Shown here one piece after another: positions 24,611 to 32,373 of a stretch of DNA of 44,535 nucleotides (the first letter of the stretch is position 1; each line of letters starts with the position of its first letter). This DNA comes from Caldifarciminota bacterium (lineage in GTDB: Bacteria; SDB-A): the NCBI GenBank assembly GCA_016929715.1, contig JAFGIG010000094.1, forward strand, positions 1 to 44,535, written 5' to 3'. Position numbers and translations under genes: made by a program. Below the pieces are notes generated by a model. That model had not been told where the DNA came from and did no database searches. It saw only the letters and a program-made list of their open reading frames with translations.

Positions 24611-27094
24611 TTCTCCTTGATCGGATATAAGCAGGGCAAAATAAGATCCCCGGGAGATTTTTTCCCCGGTTGTATCCGTAAAATTCCAGAAGTATTCTCT
24701 TCTTGAGGACAGCCCCTCGTAAACAGAAAACACTCTTCTGCCTGAAACGTCGTATATTATTATTGAAATCCTTCCCGCAATACCTGATGGAACTCTGAAT
24801 AGCGCGCCGCCGGTGGTCTGAAAAACAGAAAAGACAGAAGAAGAATCCGTAAGAAGAGTCCGCTCTTCGACGTTGACGGAAACTTCCATGTAGTTGAGAA
24901 TTCTCGACAACAAAGTGTCCCGAGGGGCGTAAGCGGGTATATTAGATACAACTCCCTCAAGTCCGAAGCCGGCGAACACGATTTTTCCCGGAGATTCTTT
25001 TCTTATCATGGAAGCCATTTCTGGGTTTGTCTGATACCTGAAACACTCCGAAACGCCTGAGACGACAGACAGCATATCCTGCGAGGTCAGGTTTGTAGCG
25101 AGAACAAGGGCGTCTCCAACAGGGTCGGATGCCCTTCCTGTCTGAAAGTGAACGGAAGTGTTTCCTTGCCAGGTAACTCCGAGAAAAGAAGAGAGAAAAG
25201 AAGATCCTGACAGTTCTTCGGCGATGTTTTGACCCTGAAGAAAAATTTTTCCCGACGAGTTGAAATAGTTTTCTATCAGAACCTGATCCTCCGGCGTCAA
25301 CGTCCCGGCCGATGAAGAACCTGTCAGCCAGATTACCATCTCATAAAAACCGAGAAAATTGTTCGGCAATGGAAAAGAATCCTGAGCGAAGACTTCACAA
25401 TTATATCCGAGGTTTTCGAGGCTCTGGATACATGCGGCTTCCGCCGAAGTTCCTCCGTCGTCGTCTATGACGAGGATATTGGATCTTCCTATAAAGAGAA
25501 AAAGCGAATCGCGTGAAATTCTTCCGGTCGCCCCGTCATTCATGGAAAGAACGAGCAAGGCGGAGTGAGGCTGAAAAGAAGGGGATGCCGAAAGACTAAA
25601 AGACAGCGCGCCCCAAACCGTGTCTCCAGCAGGAATAGATGGGCAGAATGAATTGGCAAAAGTCACCGAAAGACTGCCGTCGAGAGACAGTAAAGTCGCG
25701 TCAACAAGAGAAGCATCCTGTGCGTCGGGATGATTGAAAACCGTGAAAGATATGACGGCTTCTTCTCCGGGGTCAATTCTTCCGTCGCTGTTGCCAAGAG
25801 AGTCGGTTACCTGAAAGGAGGCAATTTCGAGGAAAGGACCAGCGGGACTGAGCTTCACCGTCGGGTCACCGTAAAGAGACATTCCGTAAAACCATGATTT
25901 TTCCCAGTTTTCAAATCCGCCGACGGCTATCGCCTGAAACCACTGGAGAAATGCCTCGCCGAGGTTTGCTCCCTGTCCGAGAGGCGTGTAAAAATGCTGG
26001 AATTCGAGCATGCTCCCTGTTTTTGTCGAACCGACTGCGCCAATTCCAAAGGGGGTCTTGATGACATACAAGCCGCCCATGAAGTTGGTTTCGACGAATC
26101 TCGCGTTGGAACAGGCGAAGAGATTGTAAAAAAGTCCGAGCGGCCTGAGTTGAGGTATTTCGGAGGCATACATGTCCGACCAGCCGGTTCCGGAGTTGAC
26201 TTTGAAAGAATGGAGGGCAGGGGAAGAGTGACAGAATATCCCTACCCATTCATAAGTTTCTCCGAGGTGTTTTTTGTAATTTACAGGGTTTGTCGTGTCT
26301 ATTTGAGAGACGGAGACCACGTCCTGATAAGCCGCCTGCATATTGGAGCTATATATATTTGCCCAGTAAGCCCAGTCGTCGTCTACATAGCTCAAGCCTC
26401 TGCAGACCGACTGAAAAGAATCCGTTTTGTATCTGTGAACTCTTCTGAGGTAATTTGGCGCCAGAGAATCTTCGTCTCCGAGTGAAGAGAGAAAAAGCCT
26501 GCCCACCCATATTTCCGGAGATACATCACCCGCGTGGGCATCAAATATACCGTCTTGTCCCGGAGAAAGATAGAGATTGGGGTTAATCCATATCGAGTCG
26601 TCATTCCATGTTCCGTCTAAATCCATGTAAAAAAGGTCACAGGGAAATTCTTCGTATCCTTCAGGACCTGAACCCCAGTCGTCGATCATCTGAAACCAAG
26701 CGACGGGGACGTCGCCGATAAAATATGCTCCGACAAGACCAAGGGGAAGTTTTGACGCCAGATTATTTCTCAGAGCCGTGCATGCCTGAGACGTTTGGAC
26801 AGAGGGGACTGTTTCGACGGAAACAGAATAGCCCTCAGAAACAAGGTCTGAAACCAGAACACAAACTTCTGGAATGATGCCTGGATAGATTTCGGACTCG
26901 ACGATTATCTGGACGAGGTCGGTTTCGGGAAAATGGCGCTGGAAGACTTTAACTGAGAAAAAGTCATCCCTTACGCTGTAGGAAGATGCCCATTCTCTGT
27001 AAGTGATAGGAAAACCATCTCCTGCCCATCGCGTGACGGGAATATCGTTTTGGGCAACAAAAATATTTATAAAAATAGTAAAAAGCAGTATCAC
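24581..27094 (-). CDS. Secreted C25 (gingipain-like) peptidase with FlgD-like tail
   Basis: This 837-residue secreted protein starts at GTG 27094, chosen because GGAGGTGTCA precedes it and the signal peptide (ILLFTIFINIFVAQ) then begins at once. A caspase-like C25 fold follows, with catalytic His289 in IFCHSSP and Cys328 in LFACSNARF; gingipain R has a similar His-to-Cys order. PIPAGDTVWGALSFSLSAS-type beta domains come next. A Gly-rich region (INILVIDDDGG-like, about residues 540-700) could be a Rossmann-like or ThuA-like module. The last 80 residues (IIIYDVSGRRV, SRGSYFALLIS) form the FlgD-like or T9SS-like C-terminal domain used for sorting in several phyla. No T9SS genes are in view. Confidence 0.8.
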   Translation of the reverse strand: MILLFTIFINIFVAQNDIPVTRWAGDGFPITYREWASSYSVRDDFFSVKVFQRHFPETDLVQIIVESEIYPGIIPEVCVLVSDLVSEGYSVSVETVPSVQTSQACTALRNNLASKLPLGLVGAYFIGDVPVAWFQMIDDWGSGPEGYEEFPCDLFYMDLDGTWNDDSIWINPNLYLSPGQDGIFDAHAGDVSPEIWVGRLFLSSLGDEDSLAPNYLRRVHRYKTDSFQSVCRGLSYVDDDWAYWANIYSSNMQAAYQDVVSVSQIDTTNPVNYKKHLGETYEWVGIFCHSSPALHSFKVNSGTGWSDMYASEIPQLRPLGLFYNLFACSNARFVETNFMGGLYVIKTPFGIGAVGSTKTGSMLEFQHFYTPLGQGANLGEAFLQWFQAIAVGGFENWEKSWFYGMSLYGDPTVKLSPAGPFLEIASFQVTDSLGNSDGRIDPGEEAVISFTVFNHPDAQDASLVDATLLSLDGSLSVTFANSFCPSIPAGDTVWGALSFSLSASPSFQPHSALLVLSMNDGATGRISRDSLFLFIGRSNILVIDDDGGTSAEAACIQSLENLGYNCEVFAQDSFPLPNNFLGFYEMVIWLTGSSSAGTLTPEDQVLIENYFNSSGKIFLQGQNIAEELSGSSFLSSFLGVTWQGNTSVHFQTGRASDPVGDALVLATNLTSQDMLSVVSGVSECFRYQTNPEMASMIRKESPGKIVFAGFGLEGVVSNIPAYAPRDTLLSRILNYMEVSVNVEERTLLTDSSSVFSVFQTTGGALFRVPSGIAGRISIIIYDVSGRRVFSVYEGLSSRREYFWNFTDTTGEKISRGSYFALLISDQGESTIKFTVIR

Positions 27095-27220
27095 TGACAC
27101 CTCCGGTTTGTTTATGTATATGTCTATCACCCAAGAAAGACAAAATCAACAAAATAGGGGTAGCGCGCATCAGAGTGTGATATACTATCTGCGTAGAGAA
27201 TAAAAAAGAGGAAAAGAGAG

Positions 27221-27727
27221 TTGAAAATACAGGGACTGTCGGCAAATATGGAACTTTGTTTGAGGACAATATTATGTTTGAGTCAAACGAAAAATGTTGT
27301 CAGGGTCAAAGACATAAGCGATTCTCTGAACGTCAAAATGCCTTCCGTGACGGCTGTCCTCAATAGCTTGAAAAACAAGGGAATGGTTGTCCACGAAAGC
27401 TACGGCAACATTGAGTTGACGCGGATTGGGGAAAAGCACGCGAGAAACAGCATGAGAACGCTTTTTCTTAAAAACAAATTTTTAAGAGGAATGCTCGGTG
27501 TATCGGGTTTTTGCATAGAAAGCGACATTAAAAACCTTGAATTCTGTCTGAGCCCTGAAACTTTCGAGAGGCTTTTGGATTTTGTCGAGTTTTCGGACAT
27601 CTGCCTAACGGGAAAATGCGCATTTTCCGAGAAAAATCTATCCGAGTATATGCGCCTTAAACGCATGAATGCCGAAAAAGGCGCCGCAGAATCAGAAAAA
27701 ATATCTGAAACCGATTCCGCCGTCTAA
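27221..27727 (+). CDS. DtxR/MntR-like regulator with altered metal site
   Basis: This 168-residue protein has a DtxR-type winged helix (about 5-65: VRVKDISDSLNVKMPSVTAVLNSLKNKGMV) followed by a helical dimerisation domain (about 75-125: FLRGMLGV, then LEFCLSPETFERLLDFVEF). In MntR/DtxR the second domain usually has E-x-x-E-H before the LS turn; here, by eye, the His is Phe and the first Glu is Lys, so normal Mn/Fe binding looks impaired. Cys residues (CIESD, EFCLS, ICLTGKC) are unusually frequent. The TTG start follows AAAAGAGAG. It is divergent from the C25-like gene and overlaps the convergent barrel gene by 36 bases. Confidence 0.8.
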   Translation: MKIQGLSANMELCLRTILCLSQTKNVVRVKDISDSLNVKMPSVTAVLNSLKNKGMVVHESYGNIELTRIGEKHARNSMRTLFLKNKFLRGMLGVSGFCIESDIKNLEFCLSPETFERLLDFVEFSDICLTGKCAFSEKNLSEYMRLKRMNAEKGAAESEKISETDSAV

Positions 27728-28156
27728 ATCAGCTTTTGTCTCCGGTATGATGTTGACTACAGGGGCAAGTTCTCCGTATATCTCTATGGGAACCTGATCA
27801 AACAAATAAGCCATACCTAAGGGAATTCTAAAACCGACGTTTGTCTCTCCGTCTTTCGGAAAATAAAATCTTCCGCCGATGCCTATAAAAACAGGAGCTT
27901 TGCCGCTTTCGACTCTGAAAAGATCATAGTAATAAAACACGTGATCCAAGTGAATATAGAAAGCCTGAAAAGAATTGTCGTCGAAAACAGACCATGCAAT
28001 TGCCGCGTTCAAAGAATTTACGTGAGAGAGCCAGTATTTCATTGTAAAACCTGTTGGTTCCCCGACGACAAGGCCAAGGCCGAATCTTTTGGACTGAGCG
28101 AAAGACGAACAAACAGATGCTGTTAAGACAAGAACTATAATCAAAGTTTTTTTCAA
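27692..28156 (-). CDS. Small outer-membrane beta-barrel protein
   Basis: This 154-residue protein has a signal peptide (MKKTLIIVLVLTASVCSSFAQ) cleaved after about residue 21. The mature part alternates aromatic and small residues with Gly turns, and ends in GIGFRYFF, a C-terminal aromatic beta-signal for outer-membrane insertion. It resembles the small barrels annotated BAPKO_0422-like (DUF3996), though that match is from memory of the pattern. The TTG start is backed by AAAGGAGTCAAAA and by a perfect TATAAT promoter upstream. Function is unknown. Confidence 0.78.
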   Translation of the reverse strand: MKKTLIIVLVLTASVCSSFAQSKRFGLGLVVGEPTGFTMKYWLSHVNSLNAAIAWSVFDDNSFQAFYIHLDHVFYYYDLFRVESGKAPVFIGIGGRFYFPKDGETNVGFRIPLGMAYLFDQVPIEIYGELAPVVNIIPETKADLDGGIGFRYFF

Positions 28157-28181
28157 TTTTGACTCCTTTCAGTTTTTTTTA

Positions 28182-28210
28182 ATTATATTGTCTAAAGCAT
28201 TCAGCGACAA
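28182..28210 (-). promoter_or_regulatory. Promoter of the small barrel gene
   Basis: TTGTCG (28205-28210) and TATAAT (28182-28187) are 17 bases apart on the minus strand, about 25 bases before the TTG start, leaving room for the AAAGGAG ribosome-binding site. Confidence 0.65.
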
Positions 28211-28240
28211 GAAAGATTTACTGCAGGAAAAGTGATACCT

Positions 28241-28268
28241 TTGCGGAAAAGAAAAAGGAAAGTATAAT
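28241..28268 (+). promoter_or_regulatory. Possible promoter of the ROK gene, apparently leaderless
   Basis: A perfect TATAAT (28263-28268) lies five bases before the GTG start. The -35 TTGCGG (28241-28246) is a poor match at 16-base spacing. No usable ribosome-binding site sits between the -10 and the GTG, so a leaderless transcript is plausible. Confidence 0.45.
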
Positions 28269-28273
28269 TCACT

Positions 28274-29392
28274 GTGGGATATAAAAAAGCAGAAGAATAT
28301 GGAGAAGATGAAAGAGTTGTCCTGACTCTGGACGCAGGAGGGACGAATTTTGTTTTTTCTGCGGTCAAGGGAAATAAATTTATCAGGGGTCCGTTTTCGT
28401 TGGAATCTAACGGAGGAGACCTCGATCTGTGCCTTAAAACTATAACCCAAGGATTTAAGAAGGCGTCAGAAGGACTGAAAGGCTTTTTTGTCGCCGCTAG
28501 CATAGGGTTTCCCGGTCCCGCGGACTACAGGGAAGGAATAATATACGAACTCGTCAACCTCAAAGCCTTCGACAGGCCTTTTCCTCTGGGTCCCTATCTG
28601 AAAGAAAAAATGAAAATCCCTGTGTTTATCAATAACGATGCGGATCTTTTTGCGCTCGGCGAATTCATCTTCGGAATAACCAGGGAAATCAACGAAGAAC
28701 TCAAGACGAGAAACTCGAAAAGACGTTCAAATAATCTTGTGGCGGCGACTTTCGGGACCGGCCTTGGAGGGGGTATTGTCGCGGGAGGAAAACTTTTGGA
28801 CGGCGACAACAGCGCTCAGGGCGAGCTGAACAGACTCAGAAATCATCTCTTTCCAAACTCCTGCACGGAAGACTCGGTTTCAGACAGAGGCATAAAGAGG
28901 AGTTTCAGGGAAAGCGGAGGTGTTTTAGCGGATGAATCAGCAGGAGTAGAAGAAATCGCCGCGCACGCGCGAGATCCTTTTTCGGAATTTCACGAACAGG
29001 CAAAAAACGCTTTTGCTCTTTTTGCCAAAGCGGCGGCAGACTCTTTGGCAAATGCCCTGAGCCTCATAGACGGCGCTTTAGTCATCGGGGGCGGAATATC
29101 AAATGCTCACGATGTCTTTCTTGAACAGATCGTCAAGGAAATGAACATGCCTTTTGACAGCGTTCACGGGGTAAAAATCCCCAGAACCGAGGTCAGGGTG
29201 TTTAATCTCGAAGACAGAGAAGACAGAGAAAAGTATCTCGCGGGAAAAATAATACAGATGCCAATTCCGGGGACATCAAAAATAATCAGCGTAGATATAT
29301 TCAGAGGCGCCGGAATAGGAGTCTCTAAAATCGGCACAGGGAAAGCGGCCGCCCTCGGAGCCTGTGTTTTCGCTCTTGAAAAGCTCGGATGA
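28274..29392 (+). CDS. ROK-family sugar kinase
   Basis: This 372-residue protein carries the ROK/hexokinase fold. The phosphate-1 motif is LTLDAGGTNFVFS, GFPGPADYREG follows, and the catalytic Asp lies in INNDADLFALGE. The phosphate-2 region is FGTGLGGGIVAGGKLL and an adenosine-binding stretch is LVIGGGIS. ROK zinc-site Cys residues (C-x-C-G-x-x-G-C) are missing; only one Cys (NSCTED) is nearby, so it is not a classical zinc ROK glucokinase. At 372 residues it is longer than usual (about 300-320), with an extra insert around 295-340. The sugar is unknown. Its stop abuts the stop of the convergent iscU with no gap. Confidence 0.85.
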   Translation: MGYKKAEEYGEDERVVLTLDAGGTNFVFSAVKGNKFIRGPFSLESNGGDLDLCLKTITQGFKKASEGLKGFFVAASIGFPGPADYREGIIYELVNLKAFDRPFPLGPYLKEKMKIPVFINNDADLFALGEFIFGITREINEELKTRNSKRRSNNLVAATFGTGLGGGIVAGGKLLDGDNSAQGELNRLRNHLFPNSCTEDSVSDRGIKRSFRESGGVLADESAGVEEIAAHARDPFSEFHEQAKNAFALFAKAAADSLANALSLIDGALVIGGGISNAHDVFLEQIVKEMNMPFDSVHGVKIPRTEVRVFNLEDREDREKYLAGKIIQMPIPGTSKIISVDIFRGAGIGVSKIGTGKAAALGACVFALEKLG

Positions 29393-29764
29393 TCAGATCC
29401 TTGATTTATAGTCGTCTATAGCCGCTTTTATAGCCTGTTCTGCGAGCACTGAACAGTGGACTTTAGCCGGAGGAAGGCCCTTGAGCTCCGAGACAACAGA
29501 TTTATTCGTGATTTTCAGCGCTTCATCAAGAGTTTTGTTTTTTATCAGTTCTGTTGTCATGGAAGACGAGGCTATTGCGGCGACGCATCCGAAGGTCTCG
29601 AACTTGCAGTCTGTGATTATATTGTCCCTGACTTTTATGTAAATCGTCATCATGTCTCCACAGACCGGATTTCCGACAGAACCGATGCCGTCGGCGTCAG
29701 GGATAGAGCCCATGTTTCTCGGATTCTTAAAGTGATCTATGACTTTTTCGCTGTATTGACGCAT
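29393..29764 (-). CDS. iscU: Iron-sulfur cluster scaffold IscU/NifU-like
   Basis: This 123-residue scaffold has all three cluster-ligand Cys, in GNPVCGDMM, ETFGCVAAIASSS and VHCSVLAEQAI, plus the conserved Asp after the first. It lacks the extra NifU domains, so it is IscU-type. Clusters are assembled on it from sulfur supplied by the cysteine desulfurase encoded 28 bases upstream, then passed to apoproteins. ATG 29764 follows GAGGGGTTTTT. HscA/HscB and ferredoxin genes are not in the window, so this is a minimal Isc set. Confidence 0.95.
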   Translation of the reverse strand: MRQYSEKVIDHFKNPRNMGSIPDADGIGSVGNPVCGDMMTIYIKVRDNIITDCKFETFGCVAAIASSSMTTELIKNKTLDEALKITNKSVVSELKGLPPAKVHCSVLAEQAIKAAIDDYKSRI

Positions 29765-29792
29765 AAAAACCCCTCATATAATTTTTGGTTCA

Positions 29793-30950
29793 TTATTTAG
29801 AAAGAGGCGACATTTTTCTCAGTTTTTCGACCGCCTTTTTCAAAGATTTTACCACTATATCGACTTCTTCAGTTTTATTGTGCCTTCCGGCGCTGAATCG
29901 GACGCTTCCGTGGGCATCTACGTGATCTAAACCCATTGCTAAAAGAACATGAGACGGGTCGAGCGACTCTGAAGAGCAAGCGGAGCCGGTTGAGACTTCT
30001 ATATTGTCCAGCTCAAGAAAGGTCATGAGGCTTTCGCCTTCGATGAATTTGAAAGAAACGTTAAGGGTGTTAGGGAGGGAGTAATCAGCCGGAGTGTTGA
30101 CAATGACATCGGGAATGTTTTCAAGTATTTTGGCAAGAAGCCCGTCTCTCAAAGCTTTCGTCTGTTTTCTTTCGGATTCGGTTTTTTCTTTGGCAATTTC
30201 AGCCGCTTTTCCAAAGGCGATTATGCCTGTGACGTTTTCGGTTCCGGCTCTTTGTCTTCTTTCGTGTGAACCGCCGTGTATGAGAGGGAATATTTGAACA
30301 TCCTTTTTCTTGTAAAGGGCGCCGATGCCTTTTGGGGCGTAAATCTTGTGCCCTGAAAGAGAGAGCATGGAAAAAGACGTTTTCTTGACGTCTAAATGGA
30401 TTTTTCCGATGGCTTGAACGGCGTCGGTGTGAAAGAGAATTTTTCTTTCAGCGGCGATTTGGGCAAGTTCCTCGACAGGCTGTATAGCTCCCGTCTCGTT
30501 GTTTGCGGTCATGACAGATGCGATTATTGTGTCTTTTGTTATAGCCCTGCGAAAATCATCCGGCGACACGCGGCAGTTTCTGTCTACAGGTAGAAATGTG
30601 ACCGAATACCCCAGTTTTTTAAGAAAAGAACAAGAACTCAAAACGGCCTTATGTTCTATTGAAGAAGTGATTATGTGTTTGCCCTTTTCCGAAAGGAAGA
30701 GAGCCGACCCTATAATAGCGTGATTGACAGACTCTGTTCCGCCGGAAGTGAAAAATATTTCTGATGGTTCACAACCGAGCAGGTCTGAAACTTTTTTTCT
30801 CGAATCTTCGATTTTCTGTCTGACAAAATAGGCGGTTTCGTATGAAGAAGATGGGTTTTGGAAATACTCTGAGAAAAAAGGAAGCATTTCGGACAACACC
30901 TCGCCATCGACAGGCGTCGTCGCATTATTGTCAAGGTATATTTTGTTCAT
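29793..30950 (-). CDS. iscS: Cysteine desulfurase IscS/NifS-like
   Basis: This 385-residue PLP enzyme removes sulfur from cysteine to make alanine and enzyme-bound persulfide. Motifs: IYLDNNATTPVD at the start, FTSGGTESVNHAI, TANNETGAIQPV, HTDAVQAIGK, the PLP Lys in LSGHKIYAPKGIGALY, and the catalytic Cys loop GSACSSESLDPSHVL. The loop resembles the NifS/IscS group rather than SufS. It sits between a methyltransferase gene (43 bases upstream) and iscU (28 bases downstream), probably in one operon. Confidence 0.95.
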   Translation of the reverse strand: MNKIYLDNNATTPVDGEVLSEMLPFFSEYFQNPSSSYETAYFVRQKIEDSRKKVSDLLGCEPSEIFFTSGGTESVNHAIIGSALFLSEKGKHIITSSIEHKAVLSSCSFLKKLGYSVTFLPVDRNCRVSPDDFRRAITKDTIIASVMTANNETGAIQPVEELAQIAAERKILFHTDAVQAIGKIHLDVKKTSFSMLSLSGHKIYAPKGIGALYKKKDVQIFPLIHGGSHERRQRAGTENVTGIIAFGKAAEIAKEKTESERKQTKALRDGLLAKILENIPDVIVNTPADYSLPNTLNVSFKFIEGESLMTFLELDNIEVSTGSACSSESLDPSHVLLAMGLDHVDAHGSVRFSAGRHNKTEEVDIVVKSLKKAVEKLRKMSPLSK

Positions 30951-30992
30951 ACGATTTACCTTTCCCGATGATTTTTATGAATACAGTCTTCT

Positions 30993-31640
30993 TCAGATCT
31001 TTTTGGCGAGAACTTTTTTCATCCCGCTTCTGGTCTCTTCGATGTCGACGAGAGCGAAGCCTTCTTTGAAAAAGGTTTCGATTTTCTTGCTGTCGCGGAG
31101 ATAGAGAATTTTCCCTTTTTCAGGGCCGTCGTGCAAGATGAGAGTTCCGTCGTTCCGGAATTCAAACTTGAATTTGGTCGGTATTGGTTCTTCCGGCAGG
31201 AAATTTATGAAAAGAAAACCGTTTTTGATAAGAAGCCTGTTGATTTCCTGGACGATTGCTAAAACCTCGTTGTCGTCGAAATAATTTATAGAGTCGATTA
31301 ATGTGGCTCCGTTGAAGACGTTTTTCGGCAGATTTATCCTGAAGGAAGGCGACATCTCCGCGAATTCAAGGGTGATGTCATTTTGCTTTGCCCGTAATGT
31401 AGTTATCTGTATTGCGTCGGGAGAAGTTTCCGTGACTATAACCCTGTTGTTCATTTGAGCGAGATAAACCGAATACATACCAGTTCCGCAGAGAAAGTCG
31501 AGAATCCTTCTTTCTTTGTAAATCTCCATTTCGTTGAGAAAGAGAGCGAGAAAGTCGCTCTTGGGCTGATTCTGCAACTCGTATTTCAGAGCTTCCTTGT
31601 CCTGTATCAGGCGCCTCAATGTCTCGTCTCTGAAATTCAT
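30993..31640 (-). CDS. SAM-dependent methyltransferase, first gene of isc operon
   Basis: This 215-residue class I methyltransferase has the SAM motif ILDFLCGTGMYSVYLAQ followed by the acidic residue in VIVTETSPDAI. A later strand-helix region is TLIDSINYFDD and LLIKNGFLFINFLP. ATG 31640 fits a promoter whose -10 lies six bases upstream; a TTG at 31694 would start upstream of that promoter and is unlikely. Substrate is unknown. Co-transcription with iscS-iscU suggests a house-keeping or sulfur-linked role, but adjacency is the only evidence. Confidence 0.8.
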   Translation of the reverse strand: MNFRDETLRRLIQDKEALKYELQNQPKSDFLALFLNEMEIYKERRILDFLCGTGMYSVYLAQMNNRVIVTETSPDAIQITTLRAKQNDITLEFAEMSPSFRINLPKNVFNGATLIDSINYFDDNEVLAIVQEINRLLIKNGFLFINFLPEEPIPTKFKFEFRNDGTLILHDGPEKGKILYLRDSKKIETFFKEGFALVDIEETRSGMKKVLAKKI

Positions 31641-31646
31641 GAAAAA

Positions 31647-31675
31647 AAGATAAAGCAGGAGCACAAAATAGTCAA
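31647..31675 (-). promoter_or_regulatory. Promoter of methyltransferase-isc genes, apparently leaderless
   Basis: TTGACT (31670-31675) and TATCTT (31647-31652) are separated by 17 bases. The ATG at 31640 is seven bases beyond the -10, the usual start-site distance, and only pyrimidines lie between, so there is no ribosome-binding site. Confidence 0.55.
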
Positions 31676-31687
31676 TTGTTTTTTGGC

Positions 31688-31716
31688 TTGACAAAATTAT
31701 TTTTGGGGGTTAATTT
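31688..31716 (+). promoter_or_regulatory. Promoter of the efflux operon
   Basis: A perfect TTGACA (31688-31693) and TAATTT (31711-31716) are 17 bases apart. Transcription would start near 31723, just ahead of the TGACTG dyad, so a bound repressor would block it. Confidence 0.65.
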
Positions 31717-31727
31717 TTGACGTTTTA

Positions 31728-31741
31728 TGACTGAACAGTCA
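31728..31741. promoter_or_regulatory. TetR operator of the efflux operon
   Basis: TGACTG-AA-CAGTCA is a perfect dyad with a further GTCA directly after it. Operators of the TGACTGA-GTCAGTCA type are typical for TetR repressors of efflux pumps. It lies between the predicted transcript start and the tetR start codon, which fits autorepression. Confidence 0.75.
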
Positions 31742-31754
31742 GTCAGGAAATATT

Positions 31755-32348
31755 ATGAACAAACGCATAACAATAATAAAATCAGCTCTCAAAGTAATTT
31801 CGAGAAAATATTTCAAAGAGGTGACGCTTGACGAAATAGCCAGAGAAGCTGACATCGCAAAAGGCACATTATACCTTTATTTCAAAGACAAAGAGGATTT
31901 ATATCTGAACTGCGTGCTTTTTGTAATTGAGGCAATGAAGAGAACTGTTACCGAAAGCATCAAAAAAGAAGATGATTTTTTTAGATCCTGCGATAAAATT
32001 ATGAAATCTTCGGTCGGCTTATTCAAGAAGAATCCTGAGTATGCGGGTCTTGTTTTCATTTTGCACAACCCCGGGCTGGTTAAAAACAGCCAGAAATTTT
32101 TTAACGAGATGTATCTTAAAAAAACAGAATTCTTCGAATTTTTGGTAGATTTGGTCGGAAAAGGAAAAATATCAGGAAAGGTTAGAAAAGATCTGAATAC
32201 TGAAGAGGCCGCTTTTGTCTTTATGAGCCTTTATTTTGATCTGATATTCAGAACCTTGTCTCCGAAATTAATAAAAAACAAGAAAACCGCGGGATACAAG
32301 TCCGTGAAAACAGCGCTCGATATCTTCAGAAACGGCGTTTCGAGTTGA
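31755..32348 (+). CDS. TetR-family repressor of RND efflux operon
   Basis: This 197-residue regulator has the typical DNA-binding domain (about 5-52: VTLDEIAREADIAKGTLYLYFKDKEDLY). The ligand domain is helical. ATG 31755 follows AGGAAATATT. Its gene leads a tolC-MFP-RND operon and directly follows a TGACTG dyad, so it very likely represses itself and the pump until a toxic substrate binds. Confidence 0.92.
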   Translation: MNKRITIIKSALKVISRKYFKEVTLDEIAREADIAKGTLYLYFKDKEDLYLNCVLFVIEAMKRTVTESIKKEDDFFRSCDKIMKSSVGLFKKNPEYAGLVFILHNPGLVKNSQKFFNEMYLKKTEFFEFLVDLVGKGKISGKVRKDLNTEEAAFVFMSLYFDLIFRTLSPKLIKNKKTAGYKSVKTALDIFRNGVSS

Positions 32349-32373
32349 ACCTAAAGGACTTAAAGGAGGTTGC

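Noticed and set aside
25994-26485. Plus-strand ORF of 163 codons inside the C25-like gene
   Set aside because: It is a shadow frame opposite a well-supported coding region with catalytic motifs; no ribosome-binding site was seen.
31694-31694. TTG start for the methyltransferase 18 codons upstream
   Set aside because: It would lie upstream of the best promoter, and the extra residues are a hydrophobic run not expected before this methyltransferase fold.
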